46,208 bases of DNA from Bacillota bacterium (GCA_021797675.1 JAJZZH010000093.1:1-46208); one strand, 5' to 3'; shown: positions 7,578-17,472, counted from the first letter of the stretch. A program made the numbers and translations. Notes: generated by a model not told the origin, from the sequence alone.

Positions 7578-8816
7578 ATGATCCAAACAATCATAGGACG
7601 GAAGTTTCGATGTATTTTTTCATCGTCCGTTCTGTCCGCCATGGGAGATTCGGCATTCAACACTGCATTGCTATATGTCGTGGCGGGGTTTGCTCATGAG
7701 GGAGTCGCGATCGGAACGATAGGACTGGTCGGCTCTCTGCCGGCTATGTTGTTTGGATCTAAAGCGGGCATTCTTTCAGATCGTTGGCCACTCAAGCGCA
7801 TTCTGATGGCTTGCGACGTTCTGCGAGCATTGCTTCTAGTGCCATTGCTGTTCCTTTCGCTGCGGCAACAAATCGTGGTATTGGCTCTTGTGGTTTTTGC
7901 CGGATCGTCGGTCACTCAAATTTTTAATGTTGCGGTGGCCAGGGGAATTCCAGAGTGGGTACCAAAGAACCAGTTGATGGCATCGAACGCATCGTTATCG
8001 GTGAGCCGTGACGGTGCACGAATTCTAGGCCCGCTGCTTGGAGGGTTTCTTATTCAACAGGCAGGGTTCGGTGTAGTGGTCTGGGTCGATCTCTTGACGT
8101 TTATTGGATCTGCCATTCTAACTATCGGGGTTCCCATTGGGGGCTTAATAGGTAAATCGAAAGCATCCGATAGACCCAAAGAGTCGTCCGAACCGGGCGG
8201 TAGACGGTGGGCCGAATCCTGGCACTATATGCGCACGGTACCTTTCTATCGTCTGCTACTCGCGGTCGCCGCAATGGAAGGGTTTGCGATGGGAGTCCAG
8301 AGTGTTCTGATCGTCATCTTTCTTCGAGATATTCGACATTATGGGGCGCTGTTGTACGGCACCATTAATTCAGTCCGAGCCGCAGGATCATTCATATCCG
8401 GCTTAGTGTGGGGTACCTGGGGTCAACGGACGGCCTCACGCTATCTTATTACATCGGGTGGATGCCTCGCGGGCGTTAGCTTAGGAGTTGCCGCGACTGC
8501 AACTACAACTCCGATTGCCGTCATCAGTTGGTTGACGTTCGGTTTTTCCGTCACGACGTCGTTTCTCGGGCAACGAGTGCTCTTACAAGAACGCGTTCCA
8601 TCCACGATGCGGGGACAGCTTATTGGTTTTTCGCGGAATGCAAACGGCGTGTTTTTGGTGGTTGGCCGGCTCGTCGGCGTTGCCGCGTCGACCGGTGTCG
8701 CCAGTCTAGCGGCACTCGGAACGTGTACGATATTGTGGACGCTTACTGGCTTGGCAGGAAGCAGAATTTCTCGCGATGAATATCCGGTCGCCAACGAACA
8801 GAACATCGGGTGGTGA
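7578..8816 (+). CDS. MFS transporter
   Basis: A 412-residue polytopic membrane protein of the major facilitator superfamily with about 12 hydrophobic segments. SDRWPLKRILMACD between the second and third segments is the family's loop 2-3 signature (D-R-x-x-x-R/K type). LGPLLGGFLIQQAGFG is the motif-C-like stretch typical of proton-driven exporters. A charged central loop at about residues 195-215 separates the halves. Overall it resembles the EntS-type efflux group. It lies 150 bases after the glycosyltransferase gene in the same direction. Export of a small glycosylated product, or simple neighbourhood, are both possible. The ATG at 7578 has TAGGAG about 11 bases upstream, a slightly long spacing. 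Confidence 0.87.
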   Translation: MIQTIIGRKFRCIFSSSVLSAMGDSAFNTALLYVVAGFAHEGVAIGTIGLVGSLPAMLFGSKAGILSDRWPLKRILMACDVLRALLLVPLLFLSLRQQIVVLALVVFAGSSVTQIFNVAVARGIPEWVPKNQLMASNASLSVSRDGARILGPLLGGFLIQQAGFGVVVWVDLLTFIGSAILTIGVPIGGLIGKSKASDRPKESSEPGGRRWAESWHYMRTVPFYRLLLAVAAMEGFAMGVQSVLIVIFLRDIRHYGALLYGTINSVRAAGSFISGLVWGTWGQRTASRYLITSGGCLAGVSLGVAATATTTPIAVISWLTFGFSVTTSFLGQRVLLQERVPSTMRGQLIGFSRNANGVFLVVGRLVGVAASTGVASLAALGTCTILWTLTGLAGSRISRDEYPVANEQNIGW

Positions 8817-8957
8817 ATGCGTCGGCAATACATGCAACGAAACCTCGATAACTGCTGTGCCCCACGGTCCCCAGTGAAAGTATATTCGGTGAACCCGGTA
8901 AATTGGTATCGAAATATCTCGCAAAATGAAGGAGATTAGTAGCCTTTTCGCGGGGTG

Positions 8958-8994
8958 TCCGAGAACCGTAAATGCGCGCTAGAGCGTTCTCGGA
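8958..8994. repeat. 9-bp inverted repeat
   Basis: TCCGAGAAC (8958-8966) and GTTCTCGGA (8986-8994) pair perfectly around 19 bases. It sits at the end of the AT-rich island, before GC returns to the genomic level. It could be an operator or the end of a mobile element; nothing else supports either. Confidence 0.4.
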
Positions 8995-9106
8995 TGCATT
9001 AGCCGCCGATAGACCACGACAATGCGCCCTCAAGTGCGATCCGGCTCCACCATGGCTCGTACTCGACCTGGACTCTGGGGCCGAACGGGGTTACGCCGCT
9101 ACCACT

Positions 9107-9472
9107 ATGACACGCGATATTCGCAACCTCGACGGCCCTTTCGTCTCCGATGGCGAGCGGTCCGCTTCGCAGGCCGAGATCGCCGGGACGCCACCGATAC
9201 AGGCCAGCCGGGGCCAGGATGGCGGCCGTTCGCAAGTGGAAGCCCTGCGCACCACGGTCCAGGATTACGCACTGGCCCACGATACGCTCTTGACCGAAAT
9301 TCGCCGTTTCCGCCAAGAGAATCGGTCGTTGCGCGGGCAGTTGGACGCCGCCCGGACCAAGATCGTGCAATTATATATGTATATGCCATCGGTGATGCGC
9401 AATTCCCAGCAAGTCCCGGTAGGTCAGGCTGAAGGTCCAGGCCTTAGGTGTCCAAGAACACCCGGGGTGTAG
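9107..9472 (+). CDS. Uncertain ORF with a coiled-coil segment
   Basis: A 121-codon frame from ATG 9107, open further upstream to 8972. Its middle part (about residues 45-90) is a heptad-like helix, with LTEIRRFRQENRSLRGQLDA at its core, and the last 25 residues look non-protein-like. The helix resembles the C-terminal coiled coil of small accessory proteins of Tn554-type transposons (DUF6262-like), but I cannot confirm that. There is no good ribosome binding site. Probably a remnant. Confidence 0.28.
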   Translation: MTRDIRNLDGPFVSDGERSASQAEIAGTPPIQASRGQDGGRSQVEALRTTVQDYALAHDTLLTEIRRFRQENRSLRGQLDAARTKIVQLYMYMPSVMRNSQQVPVGQAEGPGLRCPRTPGV

Positions 9473-9625
9473 CGGGCTCAGCACCTCTCGCCAGAGTAAC
9501 CGCCCTTCGGCCGGAACCAAGGTCGGGCCACTACGGGGGCACCAAACACAACACCCGACTCGGAGCAGGAGCCGACAGCACAGGGCCCAGAGGTGTCTCC
9601 ATCACCTCGGGAATAGGTGTACATC
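9473..9625. other. Spacer before folA 3' end
   Basis: No gene and no clear terminator are seen between the uncertain ORF and the convergent dihydrofolate reductase gene. Confidence 0.3.
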
Positions 9626-10114
9626 TTAATCGAGTTGGGGAACCATCTTTCGTGCGTACACGTCGTACCGATGAGGCAGCACAACGCGCGGTCCCTCGGT
9701 AGAAGATACCAGGGTCCACTCCTTGGCGTCATATTCAGGAAAAAAGGCATCCCCGCTGAGGCTGACATCAATTAGGGTAAGGTACAATCTCTCGGCCCAC
9801 GGCAGGAAGGTTTCAAATACCTGGGCGCCGCCGATGATAAAGATCTCTGAATCTTCGGCGAGTGTGCGCAGTGGCTGGATGCCGTCAATCACGACACAGC
9901 CCTGAGCCCGAAAGTCAGCGGAACGGCTCAGGACATAATTCGTTCGACCTGGCAAGGGGTGACCGATAGACTCATAAGTTTTTCGGCCCATAACCACTCC
10001 ATGGCCCCAGGTCACGCGTTTAAAGTACGCCTGCTCTCCCGGGATCTTCCATGGGATCTGCCCGTTCCGGCCGATCACCCGTTCATGCGTCATGGCCGCA
10101 ATAAGGCTAATCAC
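9626..10114 (-). CDS. folA: Dihydrofolate reductase
   Basis: Reduces dihydrofolate to tetrahydrofolate with NADPH, regenerating the folate consumed by thymidylate synthase. The 162-residue length is normal. Visible landmarks are [22 protein letters not shown] (the N-terminal strand and Met20-type loop), [12 protein letters not shown] with the NADPH-binding residues, [11 protein letters not shown], and [23 protein letters not shown]. The catalytic acidic residue is the Glu in [10 protein letters not shown]. The GTG start overlaps the thyA stop as GTGA, so the two genes are translationally coupled, a common thyA-folA arrangement. Confidence 0.96.
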   Translation of the reverse strand: MISLIAAMTHERVIGRNGQIPWKIPGEQAYFKRVTWGHGVVMGRKTYESIGHPLPGRTNYVLSRSADFRAQGCVVIDGIQPLRTLAEDSEIFIIGGAQVFETFLPWAERLYLTLIDVSLSGDAFFPEYDAKEWTLVSSTEGPRVVLPHRYDVYARKMVPQLD

Positions 10115-10992
10115 ACGGAAACCTCACCGGGTATCGCCGGATGCGCGTGATAGCCCAACAGTCGAATATCCTTCAGCGTAAAGGCATCTAACGCACCCAC
10201 CGAGGGATTCAGGGCCAATTGCGGCAATGCGAGCGGCTTGCGGGTGAGCTGCAGATTGCACTGCTCAATATGGTTTCGATAGATATGCACGTCACCGAAC
10301 GTGTGAATGAATTCTCCCGGTTCCAGGTGGGTGACGTGAGCTATCAAGGACGTTAATAACGCATAGCTGGCAATGTTGAACGGCACCCCTAAAAACACGT
10401 CGGCGGACCGCTGGTAGACCTGACAGGATAGGCGCCCGCGGTTGACGTAAAACTGAAACAGCGCATGACAAGGCGGCAGCGCCATATTGGCCACTTCGCC
10501 CGGATTATACGCTACGACCAACATTCTACGCGAGTGCGGATTGGTGCGGATGGTCTCCACGACCGCAGTCACTTGATCGATCGAGGTTCCGTCGGGCCCC
10601 GGCCAGCGGCGCCACTGCCTACCGTAGACAGGCCCCAGGTCTCCCCAACGAACTGCGAACTCGGCATCGTCGCGGACCCTGTCGGCAAACTCCGCCATCG
10701 TCTCGCCAGCATAGGCTTCGCTCTGGCGATAGCGCTCAAACGGCCAATCATCCCAGATGTGATTATTATTTTGCACCAGGTAGCGAATATTGGTCTCTCC
10801 GCGGAGAAACCAGAGCAACTCGGACACGACGAGACGAAAGGCCATTTTTTTGGTGGTGAGCAACGGAAATCCCTGCTGAAGGTCAAGACGCAGCTGATAG
10901 CCAAAAACTGATAGAGTTCCCGTCCCTGTGCGGTCCTCGGTAGGAACCCCGTGACGGAGAACATGCTCCACCAAATTCAAATACTCGCGCAC
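10111..10992 (-). CDS. thyA: Thymidylate synthase (ThyA type)
   Basis: Converts dUMP to dTMP with methylene-tetrahydrofolate, leaving dihydrofolate for the following folA gene. Landmarks are [16 protein letters not shown] near the N-terminus, [20 protein letters not shown], the active-site cysteine in [13 protein letters not shown], and [18 protein letters not shown]. The conserved [17 protein letters not shown] stretch binds dUMP. GTG 10992 is chosen because GGGGGAGGG sits directly upstream (10997-11005); an upstream in-frame extension to 11043 lacks such a site. At 293 residues it is slightly longer than the E. coli enzyme. The gene lies about 70 bases after sdhB. Confidence 0.96.
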   Translation of the reverse strand: MREYLNLVEHVLRHGVPTEDRTGTGTLSVFGYQLRLDLQQGFPLLTTKKMAFRLVVSELLWFLRGETNIRYLVQNNNHIWDDWPFERYRQSEAYAGETMAEFADRVRDDAEFAVRWGDLGPVYGRQWRRWPGPDGTSIDQVTAVVETIRTNPHSRRMLVVAYNPGEVANMALPPCHALFQFYVNRGRLSCQVYQRSADVFLGVPFNIASYALLTSLIAHVTHLEPGEFIHTFGDVHIYRNHIEQCNLQLTRKPLALPQLALNPSVGALDAFTLKDIRLLGYHAHPAIPGEVSV

Positions 10993-11012
10993 CGTGTCCC
11001 TCCCCCGTCGGA

Positions 11013-11051
11013 GGCAGGCATTGCCGGCAGTGGTTGCCTGCAATGCCTGCC
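11013..11051 (-). terminator. Hairpin between sdhB and thyA
   Basis: GGCAGGCATTG (11013-11023) and CAATGCCTGCC (11041-11051) form a perfect 11-bp stem with a 17-base loop. It lies just after the sdhB stop and ends 20 bases before the thyA start. No U-run follows, so partial termination, mRNA processing or separation of the two operons are all possible. Confidence 0.4.
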
Positions 11052-11065
11052 TTGATCAAGGATCG

Positions 11066-11839
11066 CTAGCCGTCGACCGGCGATTTCGTTGGCTCAAGCG
11101 ATCCTGCCGGCCGCCGGAATTTGCGGAATAATGCCTGGATGGGATCCCAGTAGATGTCGGCGACCCGCTCTTTCAGCGGAATAATGGCGTTGTCCGTGAT
11201 CACGATATTTTCGGGGCAGACCTCCACACAACACCGCGTAACGTCGCACATAGGAATCCCGGCCACGTCCTTGAGAAATGCGCTCCGGTTGGCCGTGTCC
11301 ATCGGGTGCATCTCCCACTCGGCAATCTTGGTCATCATGCGCGGGCCAAAATACTGATCGTGGCCTCCGTGCTCGCGCAACACGTGACACGTGTCCTGAC
11401 AGAGGAAACACTCGATGCAACGGTGAAACTCTTGGATTCGGTCCACGTCGCGCTGGTACATGACAAACGGGGCTGGCGTGGCTGGCTGAAAAGGGGGAAT
11501 CTCCTTGGCCACCCGGTAGTTCCAAGAAACATCCGTGACCAGATCCCTAATCAACGGAAACGCGTGCATGGGCCGCACGTGCACCACCTGACCCACGTAT
11601 TCGTCAAGCCGAGTCTTGCAAAGCAGTTTGGGCATCCCGTTAATTTCAGCACCGCACGACCCGCAGTGCGCCGCCTTGCAATTCCACCGGACGGCCAAAT
11701 CCGGAGCATATTCCGCCTGAATGTAGTGCAAGGCGTCCAGCACCACCATGCCGGTTTCTAGCGGTACCCGATACGCTTGCTCTTGGCCGCCGCTTTGATC
11801 GCCACGAAACACGCTCAAGATGATGATTTCCTCACTCAC
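11066..11839 (-). CDS. sdhB: Succinate dehydrogenase/fumarate reductase iron-sulfur subunit
   Basis: Carries electrons between the flavoprotein and the membrane quinone site through three clusters. The plant-ferredoxin-type [2Fe-2S] cysteines are in CKAAHCGSCG and LLCKTR (about residues 54-75). Two C-terminal motifs, CIECFLCQDTC and CDVTRCCVEVCPENI, hold the other clusters. Length 257 is normal for the family. The GTG start overlaps the sdhA stop as GTGA, behind GGAGAGAAGG. Sequence alone does not decide between succinate oxidation and fumarate reduction; succinate oxidation is the more likely direction in an aerobe. Confidence 0.94.
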   Translation of the reverse strand: MSEEIIILSVFRGDQSGGQEQAYRVPLETGMVVLDALHYIQAEYAPDLAVRWNCKAAHCGSCGAEINGMPKLLCKTRLDEYVGQVVHVRPMHAFPLIRDLVTDVSWNYRVAKEIPPFQPATPAPFVMYQRDVDRIQEFHRCIECFLCQDTCHVLREHGGHDQYFGPRMMTKIAEWEMHPMDTANRSAFLKDVAGIPMCDVTRCCVEVCPENIVITDNAIIPLKERVADIYWDPIQALFRKFRRPAGSLEPTKSPVDG

Positions 11840-13650
11840 CGGCCTTCTCTCCCCTCTCCACTTCGCTCCGCTCGCCGGCGCACACCGGGAGCCCGATCAT
11901 CTTCAAATAATCGGGCCAACTCTGCGGGCATCTTAGGGACAGGGGTCGGCTCGACCACGACTTGCTCGCCACGTAAACGCTGAACATAGTTGAGAGATCC
12001 CATCTCAGGCAGTTCCTCCGGAAAATCGATCCGCCAGTGGGCACCGCGACTTTCCTTGCGGGCCAAGGCCCCCAGCATAATGCTCTTGCCTAAGAGCAAC
12101 ATCGACTCAACATCAAAGACCGTGTGCCACCCTGGATTATAGGCCCGCGTCCCCTTGACCGCCATCCTGCCCGCCCTGTCTTCGAGCTCCTGGAGCCGGG
12201 CGAGGCCCGTTTCGAGACCCTCCTGGGATCGCACCATGCCACCGTAGGTAGTCATTACCTCTTGCAAGTCGGCCATCAAATGATATGGCTGTTCGCCGTC
12301 CTCCCGGGCCAGAGGCGCCAGCACACGCTCCGCTTCGCGCTCAACGGCGGACGGGTCGATCTCCTTCCACGCCGTCTCGGCGGCATAGGCCCGGGCCCCC
12401 GCACCTGCCCGACGTCCAAAGACCAGAATATCCCCTAGCGAGTTTCCGCCCAGGCGATTGGCTCCGTGCAGGCCGCAGGCAACTTCACCCGCCGCGAACA
12501 GGCCTTCGACGTTGGTGGCACACGTCTCCGGATCCACACGCACTCCACCCATTGTGTAATGCACGGTGGGCGCGACTTCAAAAGGTTCGCGCGTAATATC
12601 GACGTCAGCCAAGCTCCGAAATTGCTCGTACATGCCGGGAAGCTTGGCCTTGACGTATGCTGCCGGCTTGTATGAGATATCCAGCCAGGCGCCGCCGTGA
12701 GGTGTGCCACGGCCAGCCTGATTCTCCTTATAAATAGACCGCGCCACCACGTCTCGGGAAGACAGCTCCTGCAGAACCGGGTCATAACGCAACATGAAGC
12801 GCTCATGCTTGGAGTTGTACAACAGCCCGCCTTCGCCCCGAACGCCCTCGGTTACCAGCAACCCACGGACCCCTGGCGGCCAGACCATGCCGGTCGGATG
12901 AAACTGGACCATTTCCATGTCCATCAGTTCGGCCCCGATCCGAAAACCCATGGCGGCCCCGTCCCCTGTGCTCTCCCACGAGTTCGAGGTAACCTTGTAT
13001 GCCTTGCCCCAGCCGCCCGTGGCCAGGACCACCGCTTTCGCCCGAAACAGGACGAAACGGCCGTCTTCTCGGTAATACCCGAATATTCCCGCGATTCGGC
13101 CTTGAGCATCTACCAGCAGCGCGGTCGATGTCACTTCTTGGTAGACGTCAACGGCCTGGTGAATCACCTTATATTGCAGAGTTCGAATCAGTTCCTTGCC
13201 GGTGCGGTCCCCAATATGGGCCAAGCGACGGAAGGAATGGGCTCCGAACGGGCGCTGCATAATTTTCCCGGCTGGGGTGCGATCAAATACGGCACCCCAC
13301 GTTTCCAGTTCGAGCACCCGATCGGGCACTTCTTTGGCGAACACTTCGGCCACGCGATAATTATTGATGAAGTGTCCGCTCTTCATCGTATCGTAAAAAT
13401 GCGTATCCCAACTGTCGTCGGCGTCGACATTGCCCAGCGAGGCGGCTACGCCCCCCTCGGCCATGACCGTGTGGGCTTTGCCCAGCAGAGATTTGGTTAC
13501 CACCGCCACCTTCTGCTGTCCTGCCTCAGAGGCCGCGATGGCAGCCCTGAGGCCGGCTCCCCCGGCGCCCACAATAATGACGTCGTACTGGTGCTGTTCA
13601 ATCGTTTCAGCATTCACTTGGCTGGCAATCGATGCTTGATGACTAGGCAT
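11836..13650 (-). CDS. sdhA: Succinate dehydrogenase/fumarate reductase flavoprotein subunit
   Basis: The catalytic subunit, interconverting succinate and fumarate with covalently bound FAD. The N-terminal dinucleotide fold is VIIVGAGGAGLRAAIAASE. The probable FAD-linked histidine lies in KAHTVMAEGG. Further landmarks are the FAD-contact motif FHPTGMVWP, the active-site TEGVRGEGG, and HGANRLGGNSLGD. Length 604 is in the normal range. It starts one base after the stop of the membrane-anchor gene and overlaps sdhB by four bases. The three genes therefore form a tight operon in the order anchor-flavoprotein-iron-sulfur. Confidence 0.95.
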   Translation of the reverse strand: MPSHQASIASQVNAETIEQHQYDVIIVGAGGAGLRAAIAASEAGQQKVAVVTKSLLGKAHTVMAEGGVAASLGNVDADDSWDTHFYDTMKSGHFINNYRVAEVFAKEVPDRVLELETWGAVFDRTPAGKIMQRPFGAHSFRRLAHIGDRTGKELIRTLQYKVIHQAVDVYQEVTSTALLVDAQGRIAGIFGYYREDGRFVLFRAKAVVLATGGWGKAYKVTSNSWESTGDGAAMGFRIGAELMDMEMVQFHPTGMVWPPGVRGLLVTEGVRGEGGLLYNSKHERFMLRYDPVLQELSSRDVVARSIYKENQAGRGTPHGGAWLDISYKPAAYVKAKLPGMYEQFRSLADVDITREPFEVAPTVHYTMGGVRVDPETCATNVEGLFAAGEVACGLHGANRLGGNSLGDILVFGRRAGAGARAYAAETAWKEIDPSAVEREAERVLAPLAREDGEQPYHLMADLQEVMTTYGGMVRSQEGLETGLARLQELEDRAGRMAVKGTRAYNPGWHTVFDVESMLLLGKSIMLGALARKESRGAHWRIDFPEELPEMGSLNYVQRLRGEQVVVEPTPVPKMPAELARLFEDDRAPGVRRRAERSGEGREGR

Positions 13651-13651
13651 T

Positions 13652-14422
13652 TTAGAATAACCTCACATCTTGAATGACGTGTAAGATTAGTAGCCGGACA
13701 TACACGTCAACGGCCCATACCGAAAACAGGGAAGCCCAAGCCCAACTTCCGTGGCGTTGGTTCCATCGCGACACCAAGGTCCACAGCCGGTAACTCCCAG
13801 TGGGTTTGCCCGCATTGGGGCCTAACGTGCACGAATAGCAGTTCTTACGTCCACCTACGATATGCCGGAATGCGTGGCACGAAAACGTATAAAAGGTCAA
13901 TAGGACGGCATTCAAAAGGAACAGCAGGGATCCCACGTTGACCGCAAATCCGTTGGGGAAGATAAAGGCCTGAATCGTGTCCTTCCAGAGAAACAGCAAA
14001 ACAATGACGGCCACATACCAAAAATACCGGTGTAAATTCGACCAAGAAAACGGAAATCGCGACTCCCCGGTATATTTCCGCGGCTTCGGCTCGGAGACCG
14101 CACAGCCGGCGGGATGCCAAAACCATGCGCGATTATATTCCTTCCGGTAATAATAACAGGTAGCGCGGAACAAAAACGGCGCCCATACGACAGGAATGGC
14201 AATAAAGTCTTTCATACCCAACCAGCGGCCCAGCTGAGGGGAAAAAAACGGAGAAATATAGTTTCCGTACACCCCATTATGATGAAACAAAGTTTCCCAC
14301 AGTGAGTACAGCACAAAGAGGCCAAACACGACGGCGGTGAGCGTCGGTTCTACCCAATAAGGACGTGCTCGTCTTGAAGCTCTTGGCCGGACGGGATCGG
14401 CTTGTTGCGCAGGCTGCGCCAT
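13652..14422 (-). CDS. sdhC: Succinate dehydrogenase membrane anchor subunit
   Basis: A 256-residue protein with about five membrane-spanning segments: TAVVFGLFVLYSLWETLF, FIAIPVVWAPFLF, WYVAVIVLLFLWK, LLFLLNAVLLTFYTF and a final one before the C-terminus. Histidines in or near helices (LHRYFW, SCHAFRHI, ILHVIQD) are plausible haem ligands. It resembles the long single-anchor subunits of some Actinobacteria and Firmicutes rather than the short SdhC/SdhD pair of E. coli. ATG 14422 is chosen because AAGGGGGAG lies about nine bases upstream. Position immediately before sdhA supports the assignment; the family call depends partly on that context. Confidence 0.82.
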   Translation of the reverse strand: MAQPAQQADPVRPRASRRARPYWVEPTLTAVVFGLFVLYSLWETLFHHNGVYGNYISPFFSPQLGRWLGMKDFIAIPVVWAPFLFRATCYYYRKEYNRAWFWHPAGCAVSEPKPRKYTGESRFPFSWSNLHRYFWYVAVIVLLFLWKDTIQAFIFPNGFAVNVGSLLFLLNAVLLTFYTFSCHAFRHIVGGRKNCYSCTLGPNAGKPTGSYRLWTLVSRWNQRHGSWAWASLFSVWAVDVYVRLLILHVIQDVRLF

Positions 14423-14487
14423 AGATGGCAGCTCCCCCTTTTGCAAATCCAACTTGTTCAGTCGGAAGATAGAAAACTCTACGCCCC

Positions 14488-14517
14488 AGTATAGCGCAGG
14501 AGCGACCTCAGCAGGAA
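14488..14517 (-). promoter_or_regulatory. Candidate promoter of the sdh operon
   Basis: On the minus strand TATACT (plus 14488-14493) lies about 65 bases before the anchor-gene ATG. A weak TTCCTG is 18 bases upstream (14512-14517). The rest of the 347-base gap up to the end of rarA (14518-14769) holds no gene and no clear terminator. Confidence 0.4.
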
Positions 14518-14769
14518 AAAGTCGGACGAGAGAGACTCTTCGTGCAACTATTAACCGATTTATCCGGATTGCCCAAGCGTCAGGCTACCCAGACACAATC
14601 ACCGGGAGCCCAAAACATTGCGGGTAACCATCGCCCGAGCACAGGGTCCTGGAATGCCGGGGCACCATCGGTTCAAGCTTCTCCACAAGGTAGGGAGTCG
14701 CCCAGACGATATCGGCAGTCGTTCCTGCTGCGCCCCCCTACCCTGAACGGTGTCCTGGGGATCGCCACA

Positions 14770-16071
14770 CTAATGAGGTTCGCGGGATTGGCGCTTTTGC
14801 CGCCAGCCGGCGAGGCGTTTTTGCAATTCGGCCTCGCGACCGCTGGTACTGGGTTGATAGAGCAAAAGCGGCTCCAAGGCCTCTGGTACGTGTAGATCGG
14901 GCAAAAAATGCCCCGGCTCGTCATGGGGATAGCGATAGGGTTTGGTAATCCGAGGATTGTAGTGTCGGTCCCGCAGCTCTTCCGGTACTGGAGCGTCAGG
15001 CCATCGTTTCAGCGCTTGATCCAGGCGTTCGAGAGCCGCCACCACAGCATTCGACTTGGGTGCCATGGCGACATAAATTACCGCCTCAGCCATAGGGATA
15101 CGCGCCTCAGGCAATCCAACGTGGCGGAGCGCCGCATAAGCCGCCTCAGCGACCATGATGGCTACCGGATCGGCAAGGCCCACGTCCTCGGCCGCGTGAA
15201 TAACAACGCGACGCATGACGAATTCAGGGTCTTCGCCGGCTACCAACAAACGGCCAAACCAGTATAGTGCAGCATCCGGGTCGGAGCCGCGGATACTCTT
15301 GATGAAGGCTGAGGTCAAATCATAATGCCGGTCGCCGCGATCATGGTAGTGGGGCGCGTCTTTCCAGAAGCGTTCCAAGGTTGATCGATCCAGGCGGCCA
15401 CTGGCATGGCTCATGGTGGCTAAGCGCTCAAGGACATTCAACGCCAGCCGCGCATCGCCCCCCGCACGGCGGGCAATTTCCGCAAAAATCTCCTCGTCAC
15501 AGTCGTTGACCTCCGGTATCCATTCGCTCCGTCGCCGCCAAGCGCGCTGGAGCACTGCCACCAAGGCCTGCTCCGACAAAGGCGGAAATTCTACCAGCAG
15601 GCAGCGCGACAACAGCGCTGCATTCAAGCTCACCCAAGGGTTTTCCGTCGTCGCCCCAATTAACACCAGGGTTCCGTTTTCTACTGCGGGCAACAACACG
15701 TCCTGCTGGCTTTTATTAAACCGGTGGATTTCATCCAAAAACACCACCGTGCCCTGACGATACCCCATCCAGCGCTCTCTGGCTGCTTGAATACAACGCT
15801 TCACCTCCGGCACGCCGGTCTCTACCGCCGAAAGCTGCACAAAGGCAGACTGGGCAACATTTGCCAGCAACCGGGCAACCGTCGTTTTGCCCGTACCCGG
15901 CGGACCGTAGAATATGCTCGACAAGACTCGCTTGTGTTCCACCATGCCGGTTAGGCTGCCGCCGCGGCCGGTCAGTTGCTCGAGCCCTTCCACCTCGTCC
16001 CAGGCAATCGGGCGCATCCGCCAGGCCAAAGGGGCCGGATGGTGGTCGCCAGGGATCGCTCCCTCGTTCAT
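14770..16071 (-). CDS. rarA: Replication-associated recombination protein A (MgsA/RarA AAA+ ATPase)
   Basis: A clamp-loader-like AAA+ ATPase that acts at stalled replication forks. Residues 55-65 hold Walker A (GPPGTGKTT). Walker B is [12 protein letters not shown]. Sensor 1 is [14 protein letters not shown] and the arginine finger is in [10 protein letters not shown]. The C-terminal part carries the MgsA tetramerisation domain ([23 protein letters not shown]). Length 433 is normal. Its ATG overlaps the ltaE stop as ATGA, so it is translated from the trxA-ltaE transcript. Confidence 0.94.
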   Translation of the reverse strand: MNEGAIPGDHHPAPLAWRMRPIAWDEVEGLEQLTGRGGSLTGMVEHKRVLSSIFYGPPGTGKTTVARLLANVAQSAFVQLSAVETGVPEVKRCIQAARERWMGYRQGTVVFLDEIHRFNKSQQDVLLPAVENGTLVLIGATTENPWVSLNAALLSRCLLVEFPPLSEQALVAVLQRAWRRRSEWIPEVNDCDEEIFAEIARRAGGDARLALNVLERLATMSHASGRLDRSTLERFWKDAPHYHDRGDRHYDLTSAFIKSIRGSDPDAALYWFGRLLVAGEDPEFVMRRVVIHAAEDVGLADPVAIMVAEAAYAALRHVGLPEARIPMAEAVIYVAMAPKSNAVVAALERLDQALKRWPDAPVPEELRDRHYNPRITKPYRYPHDEPGHFLPDLHVPEALEPLLLYQPSTSGREAELQKRLAGWRQKRQSREPH

Positions 16072-17087
16072 CGTGCGGCTGCCTTAAACGCCGCGATCGC
16101 CCGCTCGACGGCGTCGTCGTCGACATCGCGGTGAGTCACCAGCCGCAACCGGTTAGGAGCTACCGCAGAGGCCAAAATCCCCATGGTGCGCAGATTGGCG
16201 CTCCAGCGAGCGGCCGGCGCGTCCACCGCCACCAACACCATGTTCGTCGGCACGTGGGGTTGGCTGGCGTGAAATCCGAGTTCCCTCAGCGCTGATGCCA
16301 GCCGGGCGGCGCGTCGGTGGTCGTGGACGAGCAGCGGAGGCGTCTCTTCCAGGGCCACCAGGCCGGCGGCCGCGAGGATCCCTGCCTGGCGCATACCTCC
16401 GCCCAGCGCCTTGCGGTAGCGGCGGGCGGTGGCGATAAAGTTCCGTGGCCCGACCAGCACTGAACCCACCGGAGCCCCGAGTCCCTTCGACAGACACAAG
16501 GAAACCGTATCCGCATAACTCGCCAAGCTCGCGATGGGCACCCCGAGCGCTATCGCCGCGTTAAAGAGGCGCGCCCCATCGAGATGTATCTTCAATCCCT
16601 GCTCACGACTAAAGGCAAACAGAGCAGCCATTTGGTCTGCCCGATGGGCCGCTCCTCCCGAGCGGTTATGGGTATTTTCCACAATCACCAAACGGGAACG
16701 GGGATGATGAAAGTTTGCTGGTCGGAGCGCATTTCGCAAGGTTTCCGGGGCAATGCAGCCTTCCTCACCCTCCAGCAGATGAAACGTCGCCCCGGCCCAC
16801 ATCGCCGCCGCCCCGGCCTCGTAATAGTAGGCATGGCTGTCGCGATGAATAAATATTTCATCCCCCCGCTCGGTATGGGCCAAAATCGCGGCCTGATTGC
16901 TCATGGTACCGCTGGGCAGAAACAGTCCCGCCTCTTTATCCAGGACCTCGGCCACCCGCGCTTCCAAGCGGTTGACGGTCGGGTCCTCTCCGTAAACGTC
17001 GTCGCCGACTTCAGCCTCCGCCATCGCCTTGCGCATAGCTGGCGACGGTCTGGTGACCGTATCCGACCGGAGGTCAACCCATTGCAT
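16068..17087 (-). CDS. ltaE: Low-specificity L-threonine aldolase
   Basis: PLP-dependent enzyme cleaving L-threonine or L-allo-threonine to glycine and acetaldehyde. The N-terminal signature is [15 protein letters not shown]. The PLP lysine lies in [15 protein letters not shown], and [11 protein letters not shown] carries the aspartate that binds the pyridine nitrogen. [14 protein letters not shown] is also conserved. Length 339 is normal. It begins two bases after the thioredoxin stop and overlaps rarA, so trxA-ltaE-rarA form one operon. Stereospecificity cannot be told from sequence. Confidence 0.93.
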   Translation of the reverse strand: MQWVDLRSDTVTRPSPAMRKAMAEAEVGDDVYGEDPTVNRLEARVAEVLDKEAGLFLPSGTMSNQAAILAHTERGDEIFIHRDSHAYYYEAGAAAMWAGATFHLLEGEEGCIAPETLRNALRPANFHHPRSRLVIVENTHNRSGGAAHRADQMAALFAFSREQGLKIHLDGARLFNAAIALGVPIASLASYADTVSLCLSKGLGAPVGSVLVGPRNFIATARRYRKALGGGMRQAGILAAAGLVALEETPPLLVHDHRRAARLASALRELGFHASQPHVPTNMVLVAVDAPAARWSANLRTMGILASAVAPNRLRLVTHRDVDDDAVERAIAAFKAAAR

Positions 17088-17088
17088 C

Positions 17089-17409
17089 TTAGAGCCCCAG
17101 TCTTTGTGTCAGCTGAGTTTTGGGCAACGCCCCCACCACACGGTGCGTCTCTTGTCCCTGATCGAAACGGACCAAGGTGGGAATGCTGCGCACGCCAAAC
17201 CGTTCCGCCAATCCGGCATTCTCGTCTACGTTAACTTTGGCCACTAATAAGCTGCCGTTGCGATCTTGGGCAATCTCTTCCAAAACCGGTGACACCATCC
17301 GGCAAGGCCCACACCATGCAGCCCAAAAATCCACCACCACCGGTATGGAAGACTGACCAACCACGCTTTGAAAGTTGTCGGCGTTCAACTCGACGACGTT
17401 TTCGTTCAC
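17089..17409 (-). CDS. trxA: Thioredoxin
   Basis: A 106-residue cytosolic thiol-disulfide reductant with the classical active site [18 protein letters not shown]. The cis-proline loop is in [17 protein letters not shown] follows the usual beta strand VVVDFW. GTG 17409 is preceded by GGAGGG. It is the first gene of the trxA-ltaE-rarA operon, directly behind a good promoter. Confidence 0.96.
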   Translation of the reverse strand: MNENVVELNADNFQSVVGQSSIPVVVDFWAAWCGPCRMVSPVLEEIAQDRNGSLLVAKVNVDENAGLAERFGVRSIPTLVRFDQGQETHRVVGALPKTQLTQRLGL

Positions 17410-17443
17410 CCACTATCCCTCCATTTCCCCATCCTGACTTCTA

Positions 17444-17472
17444 ATCATATCAGGCCGAAAGAAGGTCGACAA
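17444..17472 (-). promoter_or_regulatory. Promoter of the trxA-ltaE-rarA operon
   Basis: Minus-strand TTGTCG (plus 17467-17472) and TATGAT (plus 17444-17449) are exactly 17 bases apart, 35 bases before the trxA start. Confidence 0.6.

Noticed and set aside
12697-13677. 326-codon plus-strand ORF
   Set aside because: Entirely antisense to sdhA, with composition expected of a GC-rich shadow frame and no recognisable motif.
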